Assembly (NCBI GenBank): GCA_937876195.1
Contig: CALEIK010000024.1
Location: 220,579-284,578, forward strand
Direction: 5' to 3'
DNA: 64,000 bases
From: an uncultured Flavobacteriales bacterium
GTDB lineage: Bacteria > Bacteroidota > Bacteroidia > Flavobacteriales_D > Crocinitomicaceae
This document shows, piece by piece, positions 7,636 to 16,362 of this stretch. The position numbers and the translations under genes are program-made. The notes below the pieces were generated by a model. The model ran no database searches. It saw only the letters and a program-made list of their open reading frames with translations, and was not told the DNA's origin. The first letter of the stretch is position 1. Every line of letters starts with the position of its first letter.

Positions 7636-8742
7636 ATGAATGAGAAACTTGGTTATCTGTGTAGTTCTGAAAGTTGGGGTGGTTTAGAAATGAATCAGCT
7701 AAGAAATGCTGTATGGATGAAGGAACGTGGTCATGCGGTTGTTATCATTTGTTTGCCAAACACACCGATCGAGACAAGTGCAAGGGAGCAGGGACTGGAT
7801 GTACTTATCGTAGAGAAGTACAGAAAGTATTACGATTTCAAAAGTGCGAAGCAGTTGAGTAAAATCCTTCGAGATGAAAAAGTCACGCACTTGATCATTC
7901 GTTCTACTTATGATATCAGCATAGCATCTAACGTTAAGCGTCGTTTGAAGTCAGGCATTCATACCTCCTATTTTATGGAAATGCAACTGGGTGTTAAAAA
8001 AAACAATCCTTTACACACGTTACGTTATAAGTACATTGATGTTTGGTCCTGCCCGTTGGAATGGCTTAAGAAGCAAGTGGAGAGTTGGACGCGTTTCAAG
8101 AACAAATTGGTCGTTATTCCATCTGGAGTAGATTTGTCTCAGTTTTCGGGGTTAAGTTCTAGAGAAAATGATCGAAATGCACTAAAAATGCATCAAAATG
8201 CATTAATTTTTGGATTAATTGGACGATTTGACCCTCAAAAAGGTCAAATCTTGTTGTTGCAAGCAATGCAAAAAGCGAAGAATAGAGAATTTCATGTTTT
8301 CTTTCTGGGAGAACCTACAATAAATGAAGGAGTAGATTACTTTAATGAGATGCAAGAATTCATCCAGGCACATCAACTTGAGGATCGTGTTCACATTCGA
8401 CCCTTTCAAAAAAACACAGCATCCTTTTACAATGCCATTGATTGGTTAGTGATGGCGACGAAGGCAGAGACATTTGGAATGGTAACGGTTGAATCCTTGG
8501 CGTGTGGAACACCAGTTTTGGGAAGTAATGCAGGTGGAACGCCTGAAATACTCAAGCATGGGAGGGGAGGAGTTTTATTTAAATCGATGGACGTTGAGGA
8601 TTTGGCAGACAAGTTAGATTTTATTTGTGCGACGAAACCTGAATTTCCATCCAGTAGTCTTGTGGAAATGGCACAATCTTACGATCATCATATCGTGTGT
8701 CAGAAAGTAGAGCAGGTGCTGGATTTAACTTCTCCAAAATAA
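7636..8742 (+). CDS. Glycosyltransferase family 4 protein
   Basis: A 368-aa GT-B-fold glycosyltransferase. The C-terminal nucleotide-sugar half is typical of GT4: GLIGRFDPQKGQILLLQAM near residue 195-213, and the EX7E motif E278-TFGMVTV-E286 followed by SLACGTPVLGSNAGGTPEIL. The N-terminal acceptor domain starts with a CSSESWGGLEMNQLR segment. Such enzymes transfer a sugar from a nucleotide donor with retention, usually in polysaccharide or glycolipid synthesis. No polysaccharide cluster surrounds it, so donor and acceptor are unknown. It stands alone, 40 bp before the histidine kinase gene on the same strand. Confidence 0.92.
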   Translation: MNEKLGYLCSSESWGGLEMNQLRNAVWMKERGHAVVIICLPNTPIETSAREQGLDVLIVEKYRKYYDFKSAKQLSKILRDEKVTHLIIRSTYDISIASNVKRRLKSGIHTSYFMEMQLGVKKNNPLHTLRYKYIDVWSCPLEWLKKQVESWTRFKNKLVVIPSGVDLSQFSGLSSRENDRNALKMHQNALIFGLIGRFDPQKGQILLLQAMQKAKNREFHVFFLGEPTINEGVDYFNEMQEFIQAHQLEDRVHIRPFQKNTASFYNAIDWLVMATKAETFGMVTVESLACGTPVLGSNAGGTPEILKHGRGGVLFKSMDVEDLADKLDFICATKPEFPSSSLVEMAQSYDHHIVCQKVEQVLDLTSPK

Positions 8743-8782
8743 ACGCAATCTATCTAATTAATTCTCGTTAAATTAGTCGATC

Positions 8783-10348
8783 ATGAACCTGTATTCAAAC
8801 AAACAAAAGTGGAAAGTCGCCTTATTGATTTTTGCCCTACTTACGGTGGGAGCCACCTTGTTTGTTTCAAATGACATCGTTTCAAAGGTGGGTGATCGTG
8901 AAAGGGAACGCGCGAAGCAATGGGCAGATGCAATTAAAAAGAAGATTGAACTAGTTCGTTTGACCAATCGCACGTTTACTCAATTGCGCGATAAAGAGCG
9001 TGAGAAAATGAGTTTATGGATTGATGCCACTAAGGAAGTTTCAAAATCTTCCCCGTTGAATCAGACGCTGGATCAAGAAATCCCTTTGAAAATAATCAAT
9101 GGAAACAAGGATATTCCTGTAATACTTCTCGATCATAACAGCAATGTTTCTGGGAGTATAAATTTGGATTTTGACACCAGTTATTTCCGACAACAACACC
9201 CCGAATTTTCAGTCGATGAAATCTTTAAGGCCTTTGATGATTCATTGTTGGTGCTCGCGAAGGAGTGGGAGCAGTTGAATAGTTCATTTACCATTGAGGT
9301 CTATGAGGACATGTTCATGACCTATTATTACAGTGATTCCAAGGAAATAGTGAAACTGGAGCAGGAGCGTGATTCGTTGATCAAAGCATTCAATAGCGAT
9401 TTGATTAACAATGCCGGATTGGTACCTGTATTATTAATTGATACTGAGACAAAGCAAATAATAGGGACAAACATTGAAGAGGTCAAAAACGATCAATCGC
9501 ATTTGAACGAATATATTGCTAAACTATCGAAGCAAAATGAACCGATTGTCATCGATCTCAAGGGAGGAGTTACAAACACCTTGTATTTTGATGCCAGTCC
9601 TGAATTGAAGAAACTACAATACTTCCCGTATATTCAATTCCTTGTCATTGGATTGTTCGCATTGATTGGGTATCTTATTTTTAGCACCTTCCGTAAGGCC
9701 GAGCAGAACAAAGTTTGGGCGGGAATGGCAAAAGAAACAGCCCATCAACTGGGAACTCCGCTGTCATCCTTAATGGCTTGGATTCAGTTGCTCGAAGCGC
9801 AAGGCGTAGATCCTATGGTTATCACTGAAATGCAGAAGGATGTAGATCGATTGGATAAGGTGAGTAATCGTTTTTCAAAGATTGGATCCGGAGCACAGTT
9901 GGACTTGGGCGATGTGAGTATTACTGTTAAAAATGTGCTTGACTATTTACGTCCACGTATTTCTGATAAAGTTGAGGTTCATGTTTCTGCTGATGAAGAG
10001 GTACTGGTGCTTCACAATGCCTCGCTGTTGGAATGGGTGGTTGAAAATGTGTGTAAGAATGCCGTTGACGCGATGGAAGGAGTTGGTACGCTAAATGTGC
10101 GTGTTCACAAAACAAGTGATTGGGCGTACATTGACATTCAAGATTCGGGAAAAGGAATTCCATCAAAACAGCTTAAAACTATTTTTGAACCTGGATTTTC
10201 AACCAAGACTAGAGGTTGGGGATTGGGATTATCGCTGGTGAAGCGTATTGTAAAAGAATATCACAAGGGAACGGTTTATGTGCTTGAATCAAAGATTAAT
10301 GTGGGAACAACGTTTAGGATTAGCCTCCCGTTAAACGTCGTTGGATAG
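8783..10348 (+). CDS. Membrane sensor histidine kinase
   Basis: A 521-aa kinase with two membrane helices (about residues 10-28 and 283-303) enclosing a roughly 250-residue sensor region with no family I recognise. The dimerisation box is ETAHQLGTPLSSLMAW, with His321 as phosphate acceptor. The ATPase domain shows the N box (Asn422, Asn426 in ENVCKNAVDAM), G1 (DSGKGIP) and G2 (TRGWGLGLSLVKR). HQLGTPLS in place of HElrtPL is common in Bacteroidetes kinases. No response regulator gene is adjacent, so this is an orphan kinase. Its stop is 2 bp from the convergent M28 gene. Confidence 0.93.
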   Translation: MNLYSNKQKWKVALLIFALLTVGATLFVSNDIVSKVGDRERERAKQWADAIKKKIELVRLTNRTFTQLRDKEREKMSLWIDATKEVSKSSPLNQTLDQEIPLKIINGNKDIPVILLDHNSNVSGSINLDFDTSYFRQQHPEFSVDEIFKAFDDSLLVLAKEWEQLNSSFTIEVYEDMFMTYYYSDSKEIVKLEQERDSLIKAFNSDLINNAGLVPVLLIDTETKQIIGTNIEEVKNDQSHLNEYIAKLSKQNEPIVIDLKGGVTNTLYFDASPELKKLQYFPYIQFLVIGLFALIGYLIFSTFRKAEQNKVWAGMAKETAHQLGTPLSSLMAWIQLLEAQGVDPMVITEMQKDVDRLDKVSNRFSKIGSGAQLDLGDVSITVKNVLDYLRPRISDKVEVHVSADEEVLVLHNASLLEWVVENVCKNAVDAMEGVGTLNVRVHKTSDWAYIDIQDSGKGIPSKQLKTIFEPGFSTKTRGWGLGLSLVKRIVKEYHKGTVYVLESKINVGTTFRISLPLNVVG

Positions 10349-10350
10349 GC

Positions 10351-11616
10351 TTACATGCGCTTTAGAAATTCAATGAGCAGTGATGTAATATCCTCGTATT
10401 CATTGAATGTTAATTCCTCGTATGTATCGAAAATATCGTGGTAATGTTTGTTCGGCCCCATCGTGTAGATGAAGAATGCTGGAACACCTTTTTCTGTGAA
10501 CCAATGATGATCAGAGTTAGCCGAGGGTCCTCTCGATTTTACTTGTGTCAAAAGATCCTTTTCCTTATTAATAGTTTGAAGGAGCTTAAATTCATCTTCG
10601 AATTCAGTCGCGTTGACTACGGTGATGCCCTCTTCACCACTTCCCATAATGTCTAAGTTGACAAGAAATTTGATTTTTTTCAATTTCAAAAGGGGATTTT
10701 CCACGAAATATTTCGATCCCACAAGTCCAGCTTCTTCTCCTGCAAATGCGATGAACAGGACATTATAGTCCGCAGTGTTTTTCTTGAAATATTTAGCCAG
10801 AGTAATCAGCATCGCAGTTCCTGAGGCATTATCATTCGCTCCTGGGAAATAAGTATCCGTCCCCATTCTTCCTAAATGATCGTAGTGAGCCGTAAACACG
10901 ATGGTTTTTGCACATTTTTTCTTTGTCGGGATATAGGCAATAACATTTTGCGATTCGTAATTTTTCACAAAAGCAGCTTCAATGTTTACTTTTAAATCCA
11001 CCGATTTATCGAACGAGCCAGCTTGAATTTGCAGAAAGGGATAAAAGAGCTGTTCCCGTCCAACCGACCAGGTGAACTTGGTGTCGATACATTCAATTAC
11101 TGGGATTAATGTCGCTAATTCATAGGCTAAACTTTGGACTAGCTTCACGGTATCTTCAGGCATTAACGTATAATCGATTACAATTGCTTTATCTACCGAA
11201 GGGTCATTTTTAATCTTTTGCAACAGGGCTCGCATCTGATTAAAATTGAGCAATTCCGATGCTGATAATTCATGCAACTTATACGTCGTTTTAGCACCTG
11301 TTGAACTTGGGTGTATGACAAAATCTCTCCCTGGGATGAGCATTTTTCTGTATTGCTCTACCATCATTTCTCCTGGAAACGTATTGACGTCCAATTGGAA
11401 TGGTTGAAAATAGCTTTTGCCGAGTGGTTGAACTTCAATTTTCTCAAATTCGCTCGCTAAAAAAACTGCAGCGATAGAATCCCCTTTGTTGACATAGCCA
11501 CGTCCGTGAAATTCGGAAGAGCAAAGTTCTTCAGTTATTCGTCTAACTTCTTGAATTTGACAAAATCCGCCACTGGCAAAAATTAAAAAAAGAAATGCAC
11601 TTACAAATTTAAGCAT
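10351..11616 (-). CDS. M28-family zinc aminopeptidase, exported
   Basis: A 421-aa protein with a signal peptide (residues 1-19, ending GGFC-Q). The C-terminal half is an M28 co-catalytic zinc peptidase: TAHYDHLG (His244), PGANDNASG (Asp262), AFAGEEAGLVG (Glu294/Glu295), NLDIMGS (Asp322) and SDHHWF (His370/371). It should remove N-terminal residues from peptides in the periplasm or outside. It overlaps the preceding acidic-protein gene by 8 bp, implying coupled translation. No T9SS tail is present. Confidence 0.92.
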   Translation of the reverse strand: MLKFVSAFLFLIFASGGFCQIQEVRRITEELCSSEFHGRGYVNKGDSIAAVFLASEFEKIEVQPLGKSYFQPFQLDVNTFPGEMMVEQYRKMLIPGRDFVIHPSSTGAKTTYKLHELSASELLNFNQMRALLQKIKNDPSVDKAIVIDYTLMPEDTVKLVQSLAYELATLIPVIECIDTKFTWSVGREQLFYPFLQIQAGSFDKSVDLKVNIEAAFVKNYESQNVIAYIPTKKKCAKTIVFTAHYDHLGRMGTDTYFPGANDNASGTAMLITLAKYFKKNTADYNVLFIAFAGEEAGLVGSKYFVENPLLKLKKIKFLVNLDIMGSGEEGITVVNATEFEDEFKLLQTINKEKDLLTQVKSRGPSANSDHHWFTEKGVPAFFIYTMGPNKHYHDIFDTYEELTFNEYEDITSLLIEFLKRM

Positions 11617-12343
11617 AGCGTCTGTTTACCACTGTCATAAATTCAACCACTGATTCTTCTTCAGCATCCCAATTGTATTGTGCTGCCAATTCAGCTGACT
11701 TTGTTTTCGCCGCCTCAAGATCCGGCTGACTGTCTAATAGCTTCACGGCTTCGCTAAACAACTCGCTTGAACCATCAAACAGTTCATTGATGAACCTTAA
11801 TTTTTCATTCAGTCCAAATGCTCCTACCAGAGTATCGAGTTTCGCCCCTTGAAATTGAGAACTTACCGAGTTGTCGGCAATGTTTAATTGTTCCCAGAAT
11901 AAAGATCCTGTAGACGTTGTTTTTTCAGATACAGTTTTGGAATACTCAGCGGATTGGTCACCACTTTCAACATTGACGCTTACTGTTTTCTCTTCTACTA
12001 CGGTTTGTTTGACCACTGGTTCTTCCTCCTTTTCTGGAGCAACTTCTTCCTCTATTTCTTCCTCAGTCTCTTCGAAAATTGAAAAATCAATTGAGCTTTC
12101 AGGTTCTTCAAACTCTTCTACCTCTACTTCTTCAGTAATTTGTTCAGTCGAATCTTGTTGAATAGGTCCATTTACCTTTGTCTCGAATGCTTTGTATTTA
12201 AGTATTATACTGCGTTCGTGTAATTCGCGCGTCAACTTTTCCAGTTCAGAAAGTTCAGCGATTGACAATTCTCCTTTGTCCATTTTTTGAACAAGGATTT
12301 CAATAGCTTGTATGCGGTTTTTGTAACTCTGTAAATTTTCCAT
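11609..12343 (-). CDS. Acidic conserved hypothetical protein, 244 aa
   Basis: Residues 1-55 form a helical segment, followed by a very acidic low-complexity linker (about 75-120, rich in Glu with Val/Pro). The last about 90 residues are compact and look conserved: LRFINELFDGSSELFSEAV preceded by KLDTLVGAFGLNEK. I have seen this kind of C-terminal domain in Bacteroidetes proteins without assigned function. It has no signal peptide, so it is probably cytoplasmic. First gene of a two-gene operon with the exported M28 peptidase. Confidence 0.8.
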   Translation of the reverse strand: MENLQSYKNRIQAIEILVQKMDKGELSIAELSELEKLTRELHERSIILKYKAFETKVNGPIQQDSTEQITEEVEVEEFEEPESSIDFSIFEETEEEIEEEVAPEKEEEPVVKQTVVEEKTVSVNVESGDQSAEYSKTVSEKTTSTGSLFWEQLNIADNSVSSQFQGAKLDTLVGAFGLNEKLRFINELFDGSSELFSEAVKLLDSQPDLEAAKTKSAELAAQYNWDAEEESVVEFMTVVNRRYA

Positions 12344-12524
12344 GATCTTATTTACTGTATCGACTTTTCAACATATGTATCAAGTTGCTAACGAAGTCTT
12401 TTTACTTTAGAACTTAATAACGATTTTTATAGTTCAAAGTTACCCAAGAAAATGAAGGTTTGGAAATGATTTCCTACTTTTTCTCTTCGGTGTTTTGTTG
12501 ATAACCTCAAATTGAATAAGAAAT

Positions 12525-13100
12525 ATGTTTTTAGAGCAATTTCCTGAGCATGGTGTACAACGCGGATGGATCGAAGTTATCTGTGGATCAATGTTTTCAG
12601 GAAAAACAGAGGAATTAATTCGCCGATTGAAAAGAGCTGAATTCGCCAGCCAAAAAATTCTATTGGTAAAGCCAAAGATAGATGACCGTTACCATAGAGA
12701 GAATGTTGTCAGTCACCAAGGAAGAAGTTTCGAGGCAGTGACTGTCGTCCAGGCTTCGGATATATTGACCGAATGGAAGAATGAGAAAATCGTGGCAATT
12801 GATGAGGCACAGTTTTTTGACATGGGTCTGGTCGATGTCTGCAATCAACTGGCAAAACAAGGAGTCCGTGTAATTATAGCTGGATTAGACATGGATTTCC
12901 AAGGAGTTCCTTTTGGGCCAATGCCGCATTTACTTGCGATTGCGGAATATGTGACCAAGGTGCATGCTATATGCGTTTCTTGTGGTAACTTAGCTCAGTT
13001 TTCTCACAGAACGGTAGAAGATAAGAATCAGGTTCTTGTTGGAACGGTAGAAGAGTACAAACCACTTTGCAGAACCTGTTACAATAAAATAGCCCATTGA
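12525..13100 (+). CDS. tdk: Thymidine kinase
   Basis: A 191-aa type II thymidine kinase that phosphorylates thymidine to dTMP in the salvage pathway. The P-loop GSMFSGKT is at residues 21-28, the catalytic/Walker B region AIDEAQFFD at 91-99, and the structural zinc site is formed by CVSC (150-153) and CRTC (182-185). Length fits the family. The upstream 12344-12524 spacer holds no element I can support. The stop codon overlaps the TTG start of murF-alr, so the two are translationally coupled although their pathways differ. Confidence 0.96.
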   Translation: MFLEQFPEHGVQRGWIEVICGSMFSGKTEELIRRLKRAEFASQKILLVKPKIDDRYHRENVVSHQGRSFEAVTVVQASDILTEWKNEKIVAIDEAQFFDMGLVDVCNQLAKQGVRVIIAGLDMDFQGVPFGPMPHLLAIAEYVTKVHAICVSCGNLAQFSHRTVEDKNQVLVGTVEEYKPLCRTCYNKIAH

Positions 13101-15367
13101 ATTTAAATTACACCTATAAGGAGATTGCTTCACTTTTTCATGTCTCAACGGATGATGAAACGATAATTAGTGCTGTCGCATTTGATTCACGCAAGCTGTT
13201 CGTGGCTAAATCAGTCTTATTTTTTGCGTTGGATGGTGTTTTTAGGGATGGTCATGATTATATCAAGGACGCCTACGAAAAGGGGGTGCGACATTTTGTG
13301 GTTTCAAAAATTGGATACACCGAAGGTTTTAGTGATGCACATGAAATCGTGGTCGAAAACACATTAGAAGCACTACAGTTTTTGGCAAAACACCATCGTT
13401 CGCAGTTTTCATGTGAAGTTGTGGCAATAACAGGCAGCAATGGAAAGACCACAGTAAAAGAATGGTTATCTCATTTATTGAATAAGCGATTCGTCGTCGC
13501 CAAAAGTCCAAAAAGTTACAATTCAAAGTTAGGTGTTGCACTTTCGTTATTAGAAATAACGCCCTCCACGGAAGTTGCCATCATTGAAGTAGGTATTTCG
13601 GCAACTGGAGAAATGAAAAAGTTGATTGACATTATTCAACCTACGCGCGGAATTTTGACGTCTTTTGGCTCAGGTCACCGCGAGTTGTTTTCTTCAGCCG
13701 ATGCACATTTCGAAGAAAAGATTTCTCTTTTTGATGAACTTGAGGTCTTTCTTTACCCTGAGCTTCTAGTTGATCGTCACCCAAGTAAAGGTCGACCAGT
13801 CAAGGCGGATGATTTCAAAAATCTCTTGGAGCACTTTCCCTATAATGGGACAATTAATTTACAAAATGCACAGCTCTCCATTGCTATGGCAAAGGAACTT
13901 GGTTTGGATGACGCATCCATCCTAGATGGCATTTCTGAAGTGAACGCACTTGCGCTTCGGATGGAAACCTTTGACGGAATTAATGACAATACGATTATCA
14001 ACGACACGTATAGTCTGGATGAGGATTCACTTCGTCATTCATTGGAGTATCAGCTTTCAAACACAAATGGAAAGGGGCGTATTGTCATCATTGGCATTGA
14101 CAAAGGCGATGTGAAAAGGGAAGCCGAAATCCGATCAATTGTGGATGAGTATGCGCCGAAGGAGTTGGTTTTTCACTATTTGAATGATGAGTTTAGGTTT
14201 CAATATCGCAATATGTGCATATTGATAAAAGGCACACGACTATCCAAAATGGAAGCAGTCGCAAGGGAATTTAAGCTGGTAAACCATCAAACATATTTGG
14301 AAATAGACTTGAAGTGTATTCGTCACAACATCAACTATACAAAATCACTTTTAAACGAAGGGACTAAACTTCTATGTATGGTAAAGGCTTCTTCCTATGG
14401 TTCGGATGCCAAAACAATGGGTAAGTTTTTAGAAGGTATGGGAGTTGATTATTTAGGCGTGGCTTATCCTGATGAGGGAAGATTGCTTCGAGAAAGCGGA
14501 GTTAAAACACCTATATTAGTGATGAACTGTGAGGAAAGCACCTTTCCCAGTTGTATAGAGTATAACTTGGAACCTGCTATTTTTTCTATCCAACAGCTTA
14601 ATGGGTTTATTAGTGAACTTATTTATCGTTCGTTGGAGAGTTATCCAATCCATGTCAAATTGGAGACAGGGATGAACCGCCTGGGATTTGTTGAGGAGGA
14701 TCTTCCTAGCTTGATCGATTTGGTCAAAAGTCAACCTGAGGTATACATCAAAAGTATATACTCACATCTTGCCGATGCTGATCAACTCGACTCATCCTAT
14801 ACAAAACAACAATTCGAAATTTTTGACCGTGTCTCTTCAATAATCATGGGAAATTTCAATTATTCCATACCTCGACATATTCTGAATTCATCTGGAATTT
14901 ATAACTACACCGAAGCTCAGTTTGACATGGTACGTCTGGGAATTGGGATGTACGGGGTCATGGGAAATGAGTCGCTGAGAAGCAGTATTAAGTGGTATAG
15001 CACAGTATCGCAAGTGAGAAAGCTGACTATTGGTGAAAGCGTAGGGTATGGACGAAACTATGTAGCAGATAAAGAAACAGAAATCGCAGTTATACCTGTT
15101 GGCTACGCAGATGGATACCGAAGAGCATTAGGGCGTGGAGTAGGAGGAGTTTTTATCAATGATAACTACTGTCCAACTGTCGGAAATGTGTGCATGGACA
15201 TGATTATGGTCGATGTTACTGGCAAAAGAGTTCAACTAGGCGATCGTGTAGAAATTATCGGTCGGAATCAATCGATGTCGAAATTTGCCGAGTTACTACA
15301 AACTATTCCCTATGAAATTATGACCTCTTTTTCTTCTAGAATGCACCGAATTTTTGTTGATCAATAA
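13097..15367 (+). CDS. Bifunctional MurF ligase / alanine racemase
   Basis: A 756-aa fusion typical of Bacteroidetes. Residues 1 to about 395 are MurF (UDP-MurNAc-tripeptide:D-Ala-D-Ala ligase): P-loop ITGSNGKTT at 111-119, EVGISATGEMKKLI in the central domain and NDTYSLDEDSL in the C-terminal domain. Residues about 400-756 are a PLP alanine racemase: VKASSYGSD with Lys430 as Schiff-base lysine, KLETGMNRLGF, and AVIPVGYADGYRR. One polypeptide thus makes D-alanine and uses D-Ala-D-Ala in wall-precursor synthesis. The start is TTG at 13097, overlapping the tdk stop (TTGA); no ATG fits as well. It is somewhat shorter than the about 815 aa I expect for the fusion. It complements the dcw cluster at 44-60 kb, which lacks murF. 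Confidence 0.94.
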   Translation: MNLNYTYKEIASLFHVSTDDETIISAVAFDSRKLFVAKSVLFFALDGVFRDGHDYIKDAYEKGVRHFVVSKIGYTEGFSDAHEIVVENTLEALQFLAKHHRSQFSCEVVAITGSNGKTTVKEWLSHLLNKRFVVAKSPKSYNSKLGVALSLLEITPSTEVAIIEVGISATGEMKKLIDIIQPTRGILTSFGSGHRELFSSADAHFEEKISLFDELEVFLYPELLVDRHPSKGRPVKADDFKNLLEHFPYNGTINLQNAQLSIAMAKELGLDDASILDGISEVNALALRMETFDGINDNTIINDTYSLDEDSLRHSLEYQLSNTNGKGRIVIIGIDKGDVKREAEIRSIVDEYAPKELVFHYLNDEFRFQYRNMCILIKGTRLSKMEAVAREFKLVNHQTYLEIDLKCIRHNINYTKSLLNEGTKLLCMVKASSYGSDAKTMGKFLEGMGVDYLGVAYPDEGRLLRESGVKTPILVMNCEESTFPSCIEYNLEPAIFSIQQLNGFISELIYRSLESYPIHVKLETGMNRLGFVEEDLPSLIDLVKSQPEVYIKSIYSHLADADQLDSSYTKQQFEIFDRVSSIIMGNFNYSIPRHILNSSGIYNYTEAQFDMVRLGIGMYGVMGNESLRSSIKWYSTVSQVRKLTIGESVGYGRNYVADKETEIAVIPVGYADGYRRALGRGVGGVFINDNYCPTVGNVCMDMIMVDVTGKRVQLGDRVEIIGRNQSMSKFAELLQTIPYEIMTSFSSRMHRIFVDQ

Positions 15368-15380
15368 ATTTAGTTTGAAT

Positions 15381-15767
15381 CTAAATCCTCATAAAAAGTG
15401 TCGATTGATAGTGGATTCGAGGTTTGGAATAAGCATTCGTGTACATGTAATTCTCTCTTCTAACGCCTAGCCTTATTGTATCAATATGCTCGGACACTTC
15501 TTTTAGTACCTTTTCTTTAATTTGATAATAGCAGTTGTTTCCTTTAACTGCACAGGATAAAATTCCTGCGTCGTGCAATTCTTTCAGATGTTTTGAAATG
15601 GTAGACTGCGCCAAAGGAATAAAAAAGCGTAAGTCGGAGCAGTTCAGTCCATCATATTCCATTAATTTTTCAACGATTGCAATGCGTGCTGGATGTCCCA
15701 ATGCTTTGCAAAGGTTAGCCATTTCGAGTTGATGTTCAGTGTAAAATTCTTTCTTTGTAGCGCCCAT
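15381..15767 (-). CDS. ArsR-family winged-helix transcriptional regulator
   Basis: A 128-aa protein with the ArsR winged-helix fold: LCKALGHPARIAIVEKLM (helix 2-3 region, about residues 19-36), LAQSTISKHLKELHDAGI (recognition helix, about 52-69) and the wing GNNCYYQIKEKVL. The family usually acts as a repressor released by metal or redox signals. The visible Cys residues (LNCSDL, LSCAVKG, NNCYY) are not a classical CXC metal site, so the signal is unknown. A 22-bp perfect palindrome 100 bp upstream is a likely operator. It lies downstream of the LEA-type gene on the same strand but is separated by 141 bp. Confidence 0.9.
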   Translation of the reverse strand: MGATKKEFYTEHQLEMANLCKALGHPARIAIVEKLMEYDGLNCSDLRFFIPLAQSTISKHLKELHDAGILSCAVKGNNCYYQIKEKVLKEVSEHIDTIRLGVRRENYMYTNAYSKPRIHYQSTLFMRI

Positions 15768-15868
15768 TGTGAATTAGGTTTTAATAGGTTAATATGTGTT
15801 TTGTTATAATTAAGGTAGTGAAAAAGTTCAATTGAGAGAAAAGAAATTGAGAAAAATTTAAATATGGC

Positions 15869-15890
15869 AAAATCGCAATATTGCGATTTT
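15869..15890. promoter_or_regulatory. Candidate ArsR operator: perfect 22-bp palindrome
   Basis: A perfectly self-complementary sequence with core ATCGCAATATTGCGAT, flanked on each side by AAA/TTT. It lies upstream of the ArsR gene (start 15767) and downstream of the LEA-type gene stop (15909). ArsR dimers bind AT-rich imperfect palindromes of about this size. A terminator role for the LEA-type gene is possible but less likely, because there is no real loop or extended T-run. Confidence 0.6.
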
Positions 15891-15908
15891 GAAACCACCA
15901 ATCCGCCA

Positions 15909-16361
15909 CTAAAACCTCAATTTAGACCCATCAACTGTGGTCTTCTCTTCTACCTGAATTTTTTTTGAAACTATAAAGACACCAGCTTTCACTTTTCCTT
16001 TAATTGTCACATTGAGCGTACCCTTCGTTGCAAATTTTATTGCTTTGAAAAGGGCACCATCAGCTAGCGTAGCAGTAAAAGGAGCACTTACAAACAATTC
16101 CTGTTTACGTTTTAATTTCAACGTTTTATCCAAGTGTATAACGCCCATGTAATCATCATCGATGTAGACATCTAGATCAGAAGGTTTAATCTTGATGGTG
16201 TATTTATTTGGGTTATAGATTTTTGCTCCAACATCAAATTTCAATGTTTTCCCTTCAAGTTTCCCAAATTTGAACTGCTCTCCACCACGGTATTCGGGCT
16301 CATAAAAAGTACAAGAAGAAACTAAAAGTAAGATCAAAAATGAATAGAGAAGGTATTTCAT
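15909..16361 (-). CDS. LEA type 2-like lipoprotein
   Basis: A 150-aa protein. Residues 1-17 are a lipoprotein signal peptide (LLLVSSC, lipidated Cys17). The rest resembles a LEA14/WHy-type beta-sandwich: LKFDVGAKIYNPNKYTIKI followed by alternating strands. These domains are found on envelope lipoproteins in many bacteria; the molecular role is not established. I placed the start at the ATG 16359-16361, since an upstream extension would put 41 unconserved residues before the signal peptide. It begins 1 bp after the M20 dipeptidase stop and forms an operon with it. Confidence 0.82.
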   Translation of the reverse strand: MKYLLYSFLILLLVSSCTFYEPEYRGGEQFKFGKLEGKTLKFDVGAKIYNPNKYTIKIKPSDLDVYIDDDYMGVIHLDKTLKLKRKQELFVSAPFTATLADGALFKAIKFATKGTLNVTIKGKVKAGVFIVSKKIQVEEKTTVDGSKLRF

Positions 16362-16362
16362 T

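Noticed and set aside
8158..8212. Repeated AAATGCA units inside the glycosyltransferase gene
   Set aside because: Three short copies in an AT-rich coding stretch without fixed spacing; they encode ordinary residues and are likely chance.
11871..12161. Ser/Thr-rich frame of 96 codons antisense to the acidic protein
   Set aside because: It is the mirror of Glu-rich codons on the opposite strand; low complexity with no start context.
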